DNA from: Corallococcus sp. NCRR
GTDB taxonomy: Bacteria; Myxococcota; Myxococcia; Myxococcales; Myxococcaceae
DNA length: 64,000 nt
Assembly: GCF_026965535.1 (NCBI RefSeq)
Contig: NZ_CP114039.1
Coordinates: 5,890,001-5,954,000 of the forward strand
Reading direction: 5' to 3'
The notes beneath the pieces were generated by a model. It had not been told where the DNA came from. It saw nothing but the letters and a program-made list of their open reading frames with translations, and did not search any database. Of this stretch, positions 21,901-31,014 are shown one piece after another. The stretch's first letter is position 1; each line of letters starts with the position of its first letter. A program made the translations under genes and the position numbers.

Positions 21901-24900
21901 GGCGTCCGCGTCGAGCCAGGACTGAGCACGGGTTCGCTGGAGGTAATCGGATCCACCGAGAACACCGAGTTGAAGTGCAACACTTTGATCGACGTCACCC
22001 GGAGCGCCTCGGAGGCGCCAAGCTCATTCCGAAGGCTCAGGCTCTTCTCATCCACGGCCGTCACGTTGATCTGACTATGGCCGAACTTCAGTTCGGATGC
22101 TCCGAAGATGGCGTTGGGGCCATTGGAGTTGCCTTTGAGGATGAGCACCGGCGGTAGTTCGCGTTTGTTGGTGGTGTAGAACCGCAGCTGGGTCTGCAGG
22201 TCGCCCACGCTCGTTAGCGGACTGAAGCGCAACTTCACCGTGGTTTTCTCACCGGGGGCCACCGTCTGGGCCAGGAAGTCGACGACCTGGAAGAACGTCT
22301 TGCTGTCCGGGACAATCTCCGACAGGAAAAGCGGATGGTTGCCGGTGTTGTACAAGTTCGCGTAGGCCAGGCGTTCTCCTCCTGGCGCCGCGTTTTCGAA
22401 CAACAGGGTGCCGTCGGGGTTGTCCTTGAGCGTCAGTTCGGGGGCGAGCGCCTTCCCGGTGATTGAAACGGGAGCCACCTCCTCGCTGGCATCTGTCTCG
22501 AATTCGAGCGTTCGCGCGAAGGACTCTCCCCAGGTGGTTGTCGCGAAGGCCACCGTCAACGTTTCAGTGCTGTTCGGCTCAACGGTCAGCCCTCCCGAGG
22601 GAATCCCCGTGAGCGTGTAGGGCGCAAGGGACGCCGCGGACACGGAGTTCACCTTGACGGGCCATTTCGTGGAGTTTTTGAGGGTCACCAGCCGTGTCGG
22701 GGGCTTATCGCTCACGGTCCAGCTGCCGAAGTCCAGAGACGTCGGATTGACGACCAGCGAGGTCTTGCGCGCATTGCCACGCAGGGGAACGCTGGTCAGG
22801 CAGGATTGGCTGGTGGCGGGGGAGGTGTTGAAGGTGAGCGTGCCATCCACGTTGCCACTTGCGTCAGCGAGGGGCTTGAACTTGATGAAGAGGTCGACCC
22901 CGGTGGAACCCGGCTCCAGTGTGAATGGCGCCGTGGAGCTCACCGTGTAATGGGGAGCGCCCTCTGTCACCTGGGGCGTCACCGTCACCGCGACTGTGCC
23001 CGTGTTGGTGACCTTCACCAGCTTCTGTTCTCCCACCGGGTCTCCCGCCGCCTGGTCCGAGAACAAGAACGACGCGGGCGCGATGCCGATGCAGGCCGTG
23101 CCAGGTGTCGCGGAGCCAGACACCTCGAGCTTGGGCGCGCTGGGGTCATCCGTGGTTTCGAAAGCCAGTTCGTCCAGCAATGACTCCCCGGGGGCGGTCG
23201 GCTTGAACGTCACCTTCATCGTCTGGGTCTGCCCCGGAGCGAGGGTGAACGGGCCCGCGGTATCCACCTCGAAGTGCAGCTTTTGAGCAAACTTCAGTTG
23301 GGACACGGTTACCGGCTTGCCGCCGGCGTTGGTGAGCGTGAACTCCTGGGCGGCGCTGGTGTTGCCCACCGCCGTGCGCGGGAAGGCCACCTGCGCACGG
23401 TTCAGCTTGAGCTCGCCTGGGGGCACTGCCTTCGCGGTTCCCTTCAGGGAGAGCTTGGGGGCGTCCGTGCCAGCGCCGGCGAAGGTCAGGGTGTCCGACA
23501 CAAGTCCGGCGGCGGCGGCGGTGGGTTTGAACGATACCCTCAGGAGGTGGGTATCGCCGGGAGCGAGGCTGAAGGACCCCGAAGGGTTGAGCTCGAAGTG
23601 GAGATTCTTCTCCAGCGCAAGCTGGGTCACGCTGAGCAACTCGTCGCCGTCGTTCCGAACCGTGACCTCCTGGGCGGCGCTGGTGGCGCCCACGGACGTC
23701 TCCGCGAAGGTCAGGGTAGGGCGGGACAACGCAAGCGTCGCGGGTTGGAAGCCTTCACCCTTCAGCGAGGCCGTGGGGGGAGTAGGGCAGAGCGTGGTGC
23801 TGGAGCTGTTCGTGAGCGTGAGCGTCCCGGTGGATTGGATCCTGGATGTGGGCTCGAACGTGACGGCGAGTTGCCCGGATTGGCCCGCGGGAATGGTCAG
23901 GGTCCCAGGCGTCAAGCTGAAGGGTGAGGTGAGCGATGGCGTGTTGGAGAAGGTCTTGTTGCCCAGGTTGAGAACCTTCACCTGGCGTTGCGGCGACTGG
24001 GTGCCCACTTGCTGCCTGCCGAAGTCCACGACCGGCTGCTCGAACACGAGGAGCGGGCCCTCCGCGGTGCCGCTGAGCGCCACCGTGAGCGAGGGCATGT
24101 CTGGATCGTTCGTGTAGAGGGTCAACGTCCCCTGGAAGCCGCCAGGCTGCTTCTGGCCGAAGGCCACCTTCACGGTGACCTCGTTCGGGTTGGCTTGGGT
24201 CGAGGGAAGAACAGTGCAGGGGAAGCCGCAGGCCGTGGTCGGGGTTTTATACAGGCCGACGAGGGAGAAGCCCCCGGTGATGCTCGCGTTCTGGATGTTG
24301 AGGTTCGACCCGGATTGATTGCGCAGGATGACAGAAGCTTCCGTTGAAGCACACGCGTCACGAGTCCCGAAGTCGATGGTGGTGCTGTTCAGCACGAGCT
24401 TCGTGGCGACGACCGGCGGGGTGGCTCCGGACAGGTCGAGCGTTGGCACGGTGGAGCCCGTGTTGGTGAAGGACATCCGGGTCGAGGCACTCCCGGACGT
24501 GGCCGGGGTGAACGTCAGCTTCAGTTGTCGGATCTCGCCGGGGGTGAGTTCGAAGGGGAGCGCGGCATCAGCCGTGAAGGCCGAGCTCGCTGGCTGCAGA
24601 TTGAGAGCGGTGACCTTGAGCAGGCTGCCGCCTTCATTCCGGAGCGTGACTTCCTGGGAGCTGGCGCTGCCCACGGGCGTCTGCGGGAAGGCCATGACGG
24701 TGCGGCTCAAGACGAGCTTCCCGAGGGGCGCCGCGACAGCGGTTCCAGACAAGGTGAGTTTGGGCTGGGGGGACTCGCCGTTGCTCGTGAAGAGCACGTC
24801 TTCCGATTTCGCCCCGGCTGAGGCAGGTTTGAACTTCACCTTCAGGATCTGGGGCTCCCCAGGAGAGAGGGTGTAGTCCCCCCCCATGGGGGTCACTTCG

Positions 24901-25835
24901 AACGAAGAGTTCGAATTCAACGGCGGCTGGGTCACCGTCAGCGGATAGTCGCCACTGTTCGTGACCGTGACTTCCTTCTCAGCGCTCACGTCGCCCACGG
25001 TCGTGTTCGGGAATCCCAGGGTTCCGCTGCTCAGCACCAGCTTGGCCGGCGACAGGCCTTGCCCGCTCAGCCATACGGTGGGCGGAGCAGGACATTGTGA
25101 AATGTTGGCCAGGGTGAGGGTCCCGAAAGCGGCGCCCGAAAGCGTGGGGGTGAACGTCACGGCCACGCTCTCCGTGTGGCCTGCGGGAATGGTCAGAGGC
25201 GTGCTCGGGACGCTGAAGGGGGCTTCCGTGCTGGGGGTCCCGACGAACGTGTCAGTGCCCAAGTTCTTGATCGTTATCGAATACGGCGACGAAGGTGTGC
25301 CCACCTTCTGCGCTCCGAACACAACGGAGGTCTGTCCGACGATGAGCAACGAACCCGTGGCCGTGCCGTCCAGCGTGACGGTGATGGTCGGAGCGACCGG
25401 ATCATCCGTGTAGAGCGTCAACGTCCCGTGGAAGCTTCCGGGCTGGGTTGGAGAGAAGCCAATTCTCACGGTCATCGCGCCTGTGCCGTTGGCCGGCGTG
25501 GGCGGCACATTGCAGTTGGTGTTGCAGCCGGGACCTGTCGCTCCGTGCACACCGTTGAAGGTGAATCCCCCGGTGATGGTCGCACGGTAGATTTTGCGAT
25601 CCTCGGTGCCGGTATTGGTCAGCGTGAGCGAGTTCTCTCGCGGCACGCACGAGGCCTGGGGATCGAAGTCGATGGAGGTGTCGTTCAACTCGAGCGAAGG
25701 GACGGGATCGTCCGGTCGCAGTGCCGCGCCGACGGTGCTCTTGGAAGTGCCGGGTTCCGGTGGTTTCTCCGCCTCGGGACCGCAGGCGGTCAGGACGCAC
25801 AGTGACGCCGTCAGGATGAGCAGGATGCGTTGCAT
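18966..25835 (-). CDS. giant lipoprotein with about 20 Hydin/ASH-type repeats and MYXO-CTERM tail
   Basis: A 2289-residue envelope protein. The N-terminus MQRILLILTASLCVLTAC is a lipoprotein signal with lipobox LTAC. Almost all the rest is tandem immunoglobulin-like choice-of-anchor-D/ASPM-SPD-2-Hydin repeats of about 100 residues, each with a pattern like LxFxxxxVG...V.L.N.G (for example TVDFGTVRQAEPAATKVVL); I count about 20. The C-terminus has GGGCACGTSGDGG, a hydrophobic helix and Arg residues, a MYXO-CTERM sorting signal. It begins 9 bases after tssJ ends, so it belongs to the T6SS operon. Its role is unknown; a stalk, or scaffold at the outer membrane, is plausible. Confidence 0.88.
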   Translation of the reverse strand: MQRILLILTASLCVLTACGPEAEKPPEPGTSKSTVGAALRPDDPVPSLELNDTSIDFDPQASCVPRENSLTLTNTGTEDRKIYRATITGGFTFNGVHGATGPGCNTNCNVPPTPANGTGAMTVRIGFSPTQPGSFHGTLTLYTDDPVAPTITVTLDGTATGSLLIVGQTSVVFGAQKVGTPSSPYSITIKNLGTDTFVGTPSTEAPFSVPSTPLTIPAGHTESVAVTFTPTLSGAAFGTLTLANISQCPAPPTVWLSGQGLSPAKLVLSSGTLGFPNTTVGDVSAEKEVTVTNSGDYPLTVTQPPLNSNSSFEVTPMGGDYTLSPGEPQILKVKFKPASAGAKSEDVLFTSNGESPQPKLTLSGTAVAAPLGKLVLSRTVMAFPQTPVGSASSQEVTLRNEGGSLLKVTALNLQPASSAFTADAALPFELTPGEIRQLKLTFTPATSGSASTRMSFTNTGSTVPTLDLSGATPPVVATKLVLNSTTIDFGTRDACASTEASVILRNQSGSNLNIQNASITGGFSLVGLYKTPTTACGFPCTVLPSTQANPNEVTVKVAFGQKQPGGFQGTLTLYTNDPDMPSLTVALSGTAEGPLLVFEQPVVDFGRQQVGTQSPQRQVKVLNLGNKTFSNTPSLTSPFSLTPGTLTIPAGQSGQLAVTFEPTSRIQSTGTLTLTNSSSTTLCPTPPTASLKGEGFQPATLALSRPTLTFAETSVGATSAAQEVTVRNDGDELLSVTQLALEKNLHFELNPSGSFSLAPGDTHLLRVSFKPTAAAAGLVSDTLTFAGAGTDAPKLSLKGTAKAVPPGELKLNRAQVAFPRTAVGNTSAAQEFTLTNAGGKPVTVSQLKFAQKLHFEVDTAGPFTLAPGQTQTMKVTFKPTAPGESLLDELAFETTDDPSAPKLEVSGSATPGTACIGIAPASFLFSDQAAGDPVGEQKLVKVTNTGTVAVTVTPQVTEGAPHYTVSSTAPFTLEPGSTGVDLFIKFKPLADASGNVDGTLTFNTSPATSQSCLTSVPLRGNARKTSLVVNPTSLDFGSWTVSDKPPTRLVTLKNSTKWPVKVNSVSAASLAPYTLTGIPSGGLTVEPNSTETLTVAFATTTWGESFARTLEFETDASEEVAPVSITGKALAPELTLKDNPDGTLLFENAAPGGERLAYANLYNTGNHPLFLSEIVPDSKTFFQVVDFLAQTVAPGEKTTVKLRFSPLTSVGDLQTQLRFYTTNKRELPPVLILKGNSNGPNAIFGASELKFGHSQINVTAVDEKSLSLRNELGASEALRVTSIKVLHFNSVFSVDPITSSEPVLSPGSTRTPAFKVSFRPTEVGTRYDDTLAIEYRGVTSGLVTTRTFPLSGFGADAELSSDEAKYNFPATLKDATSEHELIIRNTGLVDAYIESVTVSPSNGFLADVVGWPERLVKVGQQRKIILKFSPTTTTGSFSSTLSIRLRTTPVNATAVDVELTGVASIAKLELGRSQIDFGEVPRHTTKIQNVTLKNIGSARLTIFSIQATDIFTVQSLTDNGTFPIILEGNETESVAVKFRPVTALPVNATLKVMSDSDQSMELPISVSGVGTVPVMVLPGGVPKFAPQAIDVEGPTQRVPVRNDGKADLVISSITATGEFCLRPDPVPNPLPDCSTPLTGFTVKPSETGYFWISAKPTARDERTSNLIIASNIETSPLIMDLKVNGIGIVSLPTGVIFGPVNFGTYLDKEVTVQNSGITPVIVSVDFDAGVSEFTSLDQKLDVPAGSSAQLKLRFRPLGSTAGLRSAGARLVVQGGAQIPFTVEAIATSVRMAVTRTDGKAFDGTLDFGGTRVNANSDFINLRLTHVAPSGPASAGTDGGVGSDEGQLSIQDLAVEGVDSKFFVLQKPSKMPVVLGRNGSVDLPIQFHPDAQRNFNAVLRITSDDSQAKILSVTLLGRGRTNQLSLSTPALEFGARVAESSTSAIRSVRLTNESLQPLRVDGLEIIGASEHSEPSHFNVESGPALPFTLAAQESKEIFVKYVPRPDVTSKANLLVVTSDLESPEAQVSLSGRGLSTVFRALSRTVDFGTVRQAEPAATKVVLTNDTTQELVLMPPKVEGPQAANFVVVSPILGAEGRTLAQGDSLTLDLKYDTTVIGASKAALVLGTKDQERAALVALSGVSVASFLTIEPMELDLGWVDIGATSAPRTVTLTNQSASPARLSVVSNSNPAFEIDASALDAELAPGAQTTVGVTFRGEVGGPAEGTLKLRLRGETTTEAALTLKAQARTLGGQGGGCACGTSGDGGAALALLLLLGLGLARQTRRAQAED

Positions 25836-25844
25836 GAGGCGACC

Positions 25845-26351
25845 TCAGTTCTCGGCGTGGAGGGCCGGGGCCTTGGCGGTGGAGGAGGGTGGAGGCTTCG
25901 GGGCGGCGGGCGGCTCGGGCGGCTTCGCAGCGTCGTCGCCTTCCTTGGGCGCCGCGGGCTGCGTTCCCGTGCGGATGCGCCCTTCGAGCAGTTCGATGTC
26001 CAGCGAGCCCGGCGTGGGGGTGTTCACGAACTGCTGCCAGGTGCCGTCTGGCGCGGTGAAGAGGAACGACACCGCCACTGGCGCGGCGTCGTCCGGCAGC
26101 GGCACCTTCAGGCGCTGCAGCGTTCCCGGATAGATCAGGGCGGACAGCAGCACGTCAGCGTCCGGCTGGAAGATGCGCGCGGACACCTCGCCGTAGGACT
26201 CCACGGCGAACTGCTTCGGGTCCACCTTGCGCACCAGCATGTACAGCGGCCGGCCCTGGTTCGTCCCCGACGGGGCCTTCACGCTCAGGTGCAGCGTGCT
26301 TGGCTGACACGCGGTCAGCAGCGTCAGGAGCAACGGGATACAGCGCCTCAT
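25845..26351 (-). CDS. tssJ: T6SS outer-membrane lipoprotein TssJ
   Basis: A 168-residue lipoprotein that anchors the TssJLM membrane complex in the outer membrane. The signal MRRCIPLLLTLLTAC carries lipobox LTAC. The body has the TssJ/VasD beta-sandwich pattern (RPLYMLVRKVDPKQF; FQPDADVLLSALIYPG). The last 45 residues are a Pro/Ala/Lys extension. Its ATG overlaps the tssM stop by 4 bases (ATGA). Confidence 0.9.
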   Translation of the reverse strand: MRRCIPLLLTLLTACQPSTLHLSVKAPSGTNQGRPLYMLVRKVDPKQFAVESYGEVSARIFQPDADVLLSALIYPGTLQRLKVPLPDDAAPVAVSFLFTAPDGTWQQFVNTPTPGSLDIELLEGRIRTGTQPAAPKEGDDAAKPPEPPAAPKPPPSSTAKAPALHAEN

Positions 26352-29300
26352 CGCGGCACCTCGCGGAACGGGATCCAGGGCTCACCCTTGAGCCCGAAGC
26401 GCAGGTCCATCACCCCGTCCGTGGACGTGGCCCCTCGCGCTCTCAATGACCAACGGCGGTGCTGCGGGTCTTCCGTGGACTGTGACGACTCCAGCAGCCG
26501 GAAGCAGCTCCACGCCGACCGCGACTTCTCCAGTGACGCGTACTGCACCGACTGGTCCGCGGGCGCTCGCACCTCCAGCATCAGCGACGCCGTCTGCTGG
26601 TCCCACCACGCGAGCGGGAACTCCTGCCACGACGGACTCTGGTTGTACGCGAGGAACGTCGTCTTGCCGCACTTGAGCGATCCCAGCGTCACGAAGCTGC
26701 CCTGCGTGGGCGCCTTCGGCAGCGGCAACGGCATCACCTGCAACATCAGCGGGCGGGGACGCCCCTCCGTGTCCCACAACATGCGGGCCAGCCTCGACAG
26801 CCTCCCCAGCGTCGGCAGCATCCCCTGCGGCAACGACAGCCGCGACTGGAGCGCGCCTCGCGCCACCCACTCCGAGCCTCGCTCCTCGCACACCGGCGCC
26901 AGCACCCGCGTCGCGAACTCCCAGAAGGCTCCGTCCTGCTTGCGCAGCACCTCCAGGTCTCCCGGGTCCACCTCCTGCGACGCGTCCGGCGTGAACGGAT
27001 AGCGGCCCAGCAGCGGACGCAGGAACCGGCTCGAGGCGTCGTCCCACTGCCGCTCCAGGGTCCGCTCGATCTCGCGCTGTCCCAGCTCTCGCACCGCGAG
27101 GAACGGCTGGCGGAAGGGCTGCCGCAGCTCTCCGATGAGCCCCTGCTGATCCAACCACGCGTCCACCTTGCGAAGGTAGGACGTGTCGTCCTCCAGCATC
27201 ATCGAGAAGGCCAGGCGCCCCAGCGGCGTCAGCAGCTCCGGCAACCTCGCGGCTCCGTTGGCCGGCTGCGCGCTGCCGGTGGCCAGGCCTCCGTTGAGCG
27301 ACGCCGTCGCCTCCGCGGGCACCACGCCCTGACGGGGCACCGCGTTCAACTCGTCCGACATCTGGGCCACCAGCGCCCGGTAGGGGTTGAGCGCCGTGTA
27401 GTTGCCCGTCTCGTCTGGCTTCATCACCGTGGCGATGGGCTTGAACGGCGCCACCGCGTTGCGCAGCGACTCGTAGAAGGGGCCGTCCAGCGGCTCCAGC
27501 GCCACGCCCTGCGCCACGTCGCGCAGCATGTCCACCAGCTCCGAGGACGGCTGCGTGAGGCGCGACAGTTCCTCCGCCAGCAGCGCGGGAATCACCGCCT
27601 GGAAGCGGTAGGTGGACACGCGCTGGAAGAGGCGGTTGCGGTACTGGAACGCGAACTGGTTCACCTTGCGCCGCACGTGCTCCTGGCGCTGCGACACCTC
27701 CTCCACCGGGAGTCCCGCGCCCTTGATGCGCGTGGTGAACTCGTCCACCAGCGGGCGCAGCCGCGTGTCGAACTCCAGCCGGTCCGCCGCCAGCGTTGCT
27801 CCGCCCCGCGACGCCACGGCCTCCTCGCCCTCCACCACTCCGAAGGGCAGGCGCCCCGTCTTCTCGTGGTAGCGCAGGAGCGCCTGGTGCAGGAGCCGCG
27901 AGCCGTCCTTGGGACGGAACTCGAAGGTGCTCTGGAGCACCGGCACCTGGAGCACCGCGGGGCCGTTGCCCGGCAGCCACAGCCCGTCGCGCACCAGCAG
28001 CTCCGCCACGGTCATCTTCTGCACCGCCTTCACGCCCAGGTACGCCTCCTCCTCCATGCGCAGCACGTTCGTCAGCACTTCGCGGTGGTCGTTGATCCAC
28101 GCCACCGTCTTGAGCGTGGAGGGGATGCCCCGGAAGCGGCTGGTGTCCACGCGGGCCTCGGAGGCGGCCAGGAGCTCCAACGCGCGCGGCAGGTTGCTGA
28201 AGCGCGCGCTGTCATCCAGCAGCGTCTGGAGCCGCCTGCGCTCGTCCTGCATGGACTCCAGCTCCGCGTCCAGGCGCTCCAGCTCGCGCGGCTCCACGGC
28301 CCGGTTCGCCAGCAGGTCCTGCAAGCGCCGCAGGTGCGCCTGCCACGGCATCAGCTGCGCCTCCAACGTGAGCGGCTCCGGAAAGGGCCAGCGCGCCCAG
28401 CTGGCCTCGGGCGTGTCCGGCGCGGACCACGGCGGATTGCTCATGACGACGTAGTCGGCCACCAGCGACTCGTTCAGACCCACCGCCGCCACCCACGAGC
28501 GCCCCGCCTCCGACGCGGCCACATTGCCCGGGGAGTCCGCCTCGCCGCCCTCCGACACGAAGCTCCAGTTCGGGCGCGTCTTCAGGCTGGAGAGCACCAG
28601 CTGCCCCAGCGGCTCCTCGCGCGAGCCGTGCAACGTGGCCAGCAGGTAGACGACCTGCTCCGGACGGCACGTGTCCGGCTGGCGGTGGCACTTCTCCAGC
28701 GCGGGCCGGATGTGGGCCTCGCGGATGCCTCGCGCCAGGCGCTGGCGCAGGTCCTCTCGCGCGTCGGTGAAGCTGTAGCGCAGCAGGGGCCACGTGTTCA
28801 TGGCCCGCCACAACGAGTCCAGGGACTGGCCCGCGGCGACCACCGGCTCCTGCACCGCGGCTCCGGACACCGACTGCCCCTGGTCCCGGATGCGCTGGAC
28901 CATCTCCTCGAAGCGCTGCACGCGGGTGCGCGCCTGGCCCAGCCTCCACGCGAAGTGCCCGTACACGGCCAGCAGTGGCAGCGCGCACGCCAGCCCCAGC
29001 AGCACCGCCCGGCGCAGGTGGATGTGCAGGTAGCGCTCGTGGACCGCCTTCGCCGTGCTGGCCTCGGCGGACACGGACAGGACGTCCGGGTCCCTGGCGT
29101 CCTTGTCCGCGGAGGACAGCGATACCGTGGCCAGCGTGGGGGCGTGCGCCAGCGTCTGACCCTCCATCAGCGCCGTCACGAAGCGCGACAGCGCCTCGAA
29201 GGGCGCGTGGCCTTCCGAGTAGAAGCGCTCCAGCCGCTCGAAGGACTCCACCGGCAGCGCCGTCAGGCCCAGCGCCAGGTACTGCTCCTGCGCCTTGAGC

Positions 29301-30052
29301 AGCGAGCCCAGCCTGGGCTCCTGGCCCGGCGGGGGCAGGGGGAAGCGCAGCGGCACGTGGTGCGCGCGCAGGAGCTTCGCGAAGTCCGCGTAGCCCTCAC
29401 GCTCATCCAGGTGGGTGAGGCACACGCGGGTCTCCAGCGCGCTCCCGCGGACCTCCGCCAACAGGTTCAGCTTGCCTCGCAGCAGCTGCGCCGAGCGGCG
29501 CACCTCGTCCGGCGGCGTGTCCTGCAGCCAGCGCGCGTCCAGCACCAGCACCGCCAGCGCCTGCTGGCCGCTTCCGAAGCTGTCCTTCCACAGCCGGCGC
29601 AGCGCCTCTCGCGCCTGGGGCGACTCGTCCTCCACGAGCTGCGCGGACAGCTCCTGGGCCACCACGTCCGCGCCCAGGTACACCTGGAGCAGCGAGTCCG
29701 AGAGGAGGCTGGGCAGGAACTGCCGCGCCTGCCGCTTCCAGTCCAGGTCCAGTTCAATCAGCCGCGACTTGCCCGCGCCCGCCGGCCCCAGCACCACCAC
29801 ACCTGGCAGGTCGCGGACCGCCACGCGGTGGCGCAGCGGCAGCCCGGCCAGGAACTTCTCGCGCACCTTGCGCAGCCGGTTCTTCGCCAGGGGCTCCGGC
29901 GCGGCGGCGCCTCCTCCCGCCGGCGCGCTCTTGCGCTTCGCGCGCCACACGAGGAACAGCGGAATGCCAATGGCCAGCAGCGCCACGAGCAGCAGCGCAT
30001 ACGGCTTCCACTTCGGCGGGATGAAGGCGATCAGCTTCTTGATGACATCCAT
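26348..30052 (-). CDS. tssM: T6SS inner-membrane protein TssM (IcmF family)
   Basis: A 1234-residue core of the T6SS membrane complex, bridging inner and outer membranes and binding TssJ and TssL. It has a membrane segment at about residues 17-36, a cytoplasmic NTPase-like domain with Walker A GPAGAGKS (89-96), a second membrane helix near 345-365 (LGLACALPLLAVYGHFAW) and a large periplasmic region ending in the TssJ-binding domain. The length is normal. It is coupled to tssJ downstream and lies 3 bases after a small gene upstream. Confidence 0.95.
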   Translation of the reverse strand: MDVIKKLIAFIPPKWKPYALLLVALLAIGIPLFLVWRAKRKSAPAGGGAAAPEPLAKNRLRKVREKFLAGLPLRHRVAVRDLPGVVVLGPAGAGKSRLIELDLDWKRQARQFLPSLLSDSLLQVYLGADVVAQELSAQLVEDESPQAREALRRLWKDSFGSGQQALAVLVLDARWLQDTPPDEVRRSAQLLRGKLNLLAEVRGSALETRVCLTHLDEREGYADFAKLLRAHHVPLRFPLPPPGQEPRLGSLLKAQEQYLALGLTALPVESFERLERFYSEGHAPFEALSRFVTALMEGQTLAHAPTLATVSLSSADKDARDPDVLSVSAEASTAKAVHERYLHIHLRRAVLLGLACALPLLAVYGHFAWRLGQARTRVQRFEEMVQRIRDQGQSVSGAAVQEPVVAAGQSLDSLWRAMNTWPLLRYSFTDAREDLRQRLARGIREAHIRPALEKCHRQPDTCRPEQVVYLLATLHGSREEPLGQLVLSSLKTRPNWSFVSEGGEADSPGNVAASEAGRSWVAAVGLNESLVADYVVMSNPPWSAPDTPEASWARWPFPEPLTLEAQLMPWQAHLRRLQDLLANRAVEPRELERLDAELESMQDERRRLQTLLDDSARFSNLPRALELLAASEARVDTSRFRGIPSTLKTVAWINDHREVLTNVLRMEEEAYLGVKAVQKMTVAELLVRDGLWLPGNGPAVLQVPVLQSTFEFRPKDGSRLLHQALLRYHEKTGRLPFGVVEGEEAVASRGGATLAADRLEFDTRLRPLVDEFTTRIKGAGLPVEEVSQRQEHVRRKVNQFAFQYRNRLFQRVSTYRFQAVIPALLAEELSRLTQPSSELVDMLRDVAQGVALEPLDGPFYESLRNAVAPFKPIATVMKPDETGNYTALNPYRALVAQMSDELNAVPRQGVVPAEATASLNGGLATGSAQPANGAARLPELLTPLGRLAFSMMLEDDTSYLRKVDAWLDQQGLIGELRQPFRQPFLAVRELGQREIERTLERQWDDASSRFLRPLLGRYPFTPDASQEVDPGDLEVLRKQDGAFWEFATRVLAPVCEERGSEWVARGALQSRLSLPQGMLPTLGRLSRLARMLWDTEGRPRPLMLQVMPLPLPKAPTQGSFVTLGSLKCGKTTFLAYNQSPSWQEFPLAWWDQQTASLMLEVRAPADQSVQYASLEKSRSAWSCFRLLESSQSTEDPQHRRWSLRARGATSTDGVMDLRFGLKGEPWIPFREVPR

Positions 30053-30055
30053 GGC

Positions 30056-30367
30056 TCAGCGCTCTCCCCAGCCCAGGACGTGCCCAGCCCGGCCCGAGCG
30101 ATGCAGGGCCTCCAGGACGTCCTCCAGCGTGTCCACCGTGCCCGCGAACGACGCGCGCGCCTTCTCCTGCTCCTCCGGCGACAACCGCGCGTCACCCGGC
30201 CCCGGCATCAGGCGGGCCAGCGTCTGGCCCAGCTCGTCCAGCATGGGCTCCAGGCCGTATCGCCCGACCCCCAGGCGCGCGGCGAGGGTCTTGCGCACCT
30301 CCTGGAGCAGCGCGGGCGCGGCGTCGAGCGCGGCCGGGGCCTGGGCGGCGGCGGCTTGAGGCTTCAC
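30056..30367 (-). CDS. small T6SS-operon protein of unknown function
   Basis: A 103-residue protein beginning at GTG (VKPQAAAAQAP), overlapping the tssL stop by 4 bases (GTGA) and ending 3 bases before tssM. Helical and soluble, with GVGRYGLEPMLDELGQTLARL and EEQEKARASFAGTVDTLEDV. I do not recognise a family. Its tight coupling between tssL and tssM suggests an accessory to the membrane complex. Confidence 0.7.
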   Translation of the reverse strand: MKPQAAAAQAPAALDAAPALLQEVRKTLAARLGVGRYGLEPMLDELGQTLARLMPGPGDARLSPEEQEKARASFAGTVDTLEDVLEALHRSGRAGHVLGWGER

Positions 30368-31002
30368 CGGGTCACCCACCAGAGCAGGCACTGCAGCCCC
30401 AGCACGCTCGCGGCGCTGGCCGCGTAGTAGCGAGCGGGGAAGGTGTAGAGCAGCGGCCCCAGGGACTCGCCGGCCGCGACGGGGGCGGGCGGGGGCGGGG
30501 GCGTGACGATGCGCGCGGACAGCCGCTCCTGGTACTCGCGCAGCTTCGCCGTGTGGCCCAGGTAGCGGCCTCCGAAGCCCGCCGTGATGCAGAAGTGGAG
30601 CATCTCGAAGAGCAGCGCGGGCGAGCCCGGCTGGTCCAACCGTTGATCCGCCAGCGTGTAGAAGGCCTCGCCGCCGCCGTCCTCGCCGAAGAGCCGGTAC
30701 TGCAACAGCGGCCACAGCGGCTGCTCCGCGTCCGCGAGCCTGAGGAGGACGCGCTCGTCCACCAGGTACGTGAAGGGCTTGAGCGCGTCCTGCACCTCCT
30801 CGTCGCGGGCGTGGGCGCCCAGGCCCGCGCGCAGCCGCTCAATCACCTCCAGGAGTTCGTCGTGGAGACGGCGCAGGCCCTCGCGGCCCAGAAGCCCCGC
30901 CGCCGCGGCGGAGCCGGGCGCGGACTGCGGCAGCCACCCGTCCAGCACGGACTGGGCCTGCCGGTACTGCGTGAAGACGACCTGCCAGTGCTCGAGCTTC
31001 AT
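30364..31002 (-). CDS. tssL: T6SS inner-membrane protein TssL (DotU family)
   Basis: A 212-residue protein of the TssJLM complex. It has the DotU fold: helical cytoplasmic domain with KPFTYLVDERVLL and FEMLHFCITAGFGGRYLG, and a single C-terminal membrane helix (YYAASAASVLGLQCLLWWV). There is no peptidoglycan-binding OmpA domain. It docks the baseplate through TssE and TssK. It lies between the spike-like gene and the small gene. Confidence 0.93.
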   Translation of the reverse strand: MKLEHWQVVFTQYRQAQSVLDGWLPQSAPGSAAAAGLLGREGLRRLHDELLEVIERLRAGLGAHARDEEVQDALKPFTYLVDERVLLRLADAEQPLWPLLQYRLFGEDGGGEAFYTLADQRLDQPGSPALLFEMLHFCITAGFGGRYLGHTAKLREYQERLSARIVTPPPPPAPVAAGESLGPLLYTFPARYYAASAASVLGLQCLLWWVTR

Positions 31003-31014
31003 CCGCGCCCCCCG

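Noticed and set aside
19911-22157. Long plus-strand frame opposite the Hydin-repeat gene
   Set aside because: Shadow of a repetitive beta-protein gene; no ribosome-binding site or motif.
27677-30427. Long plus-strand frame opposite tssM
   Set aside because: Shadow of tssM; composition is Arg/Gln/His-rich and it lacks a family.
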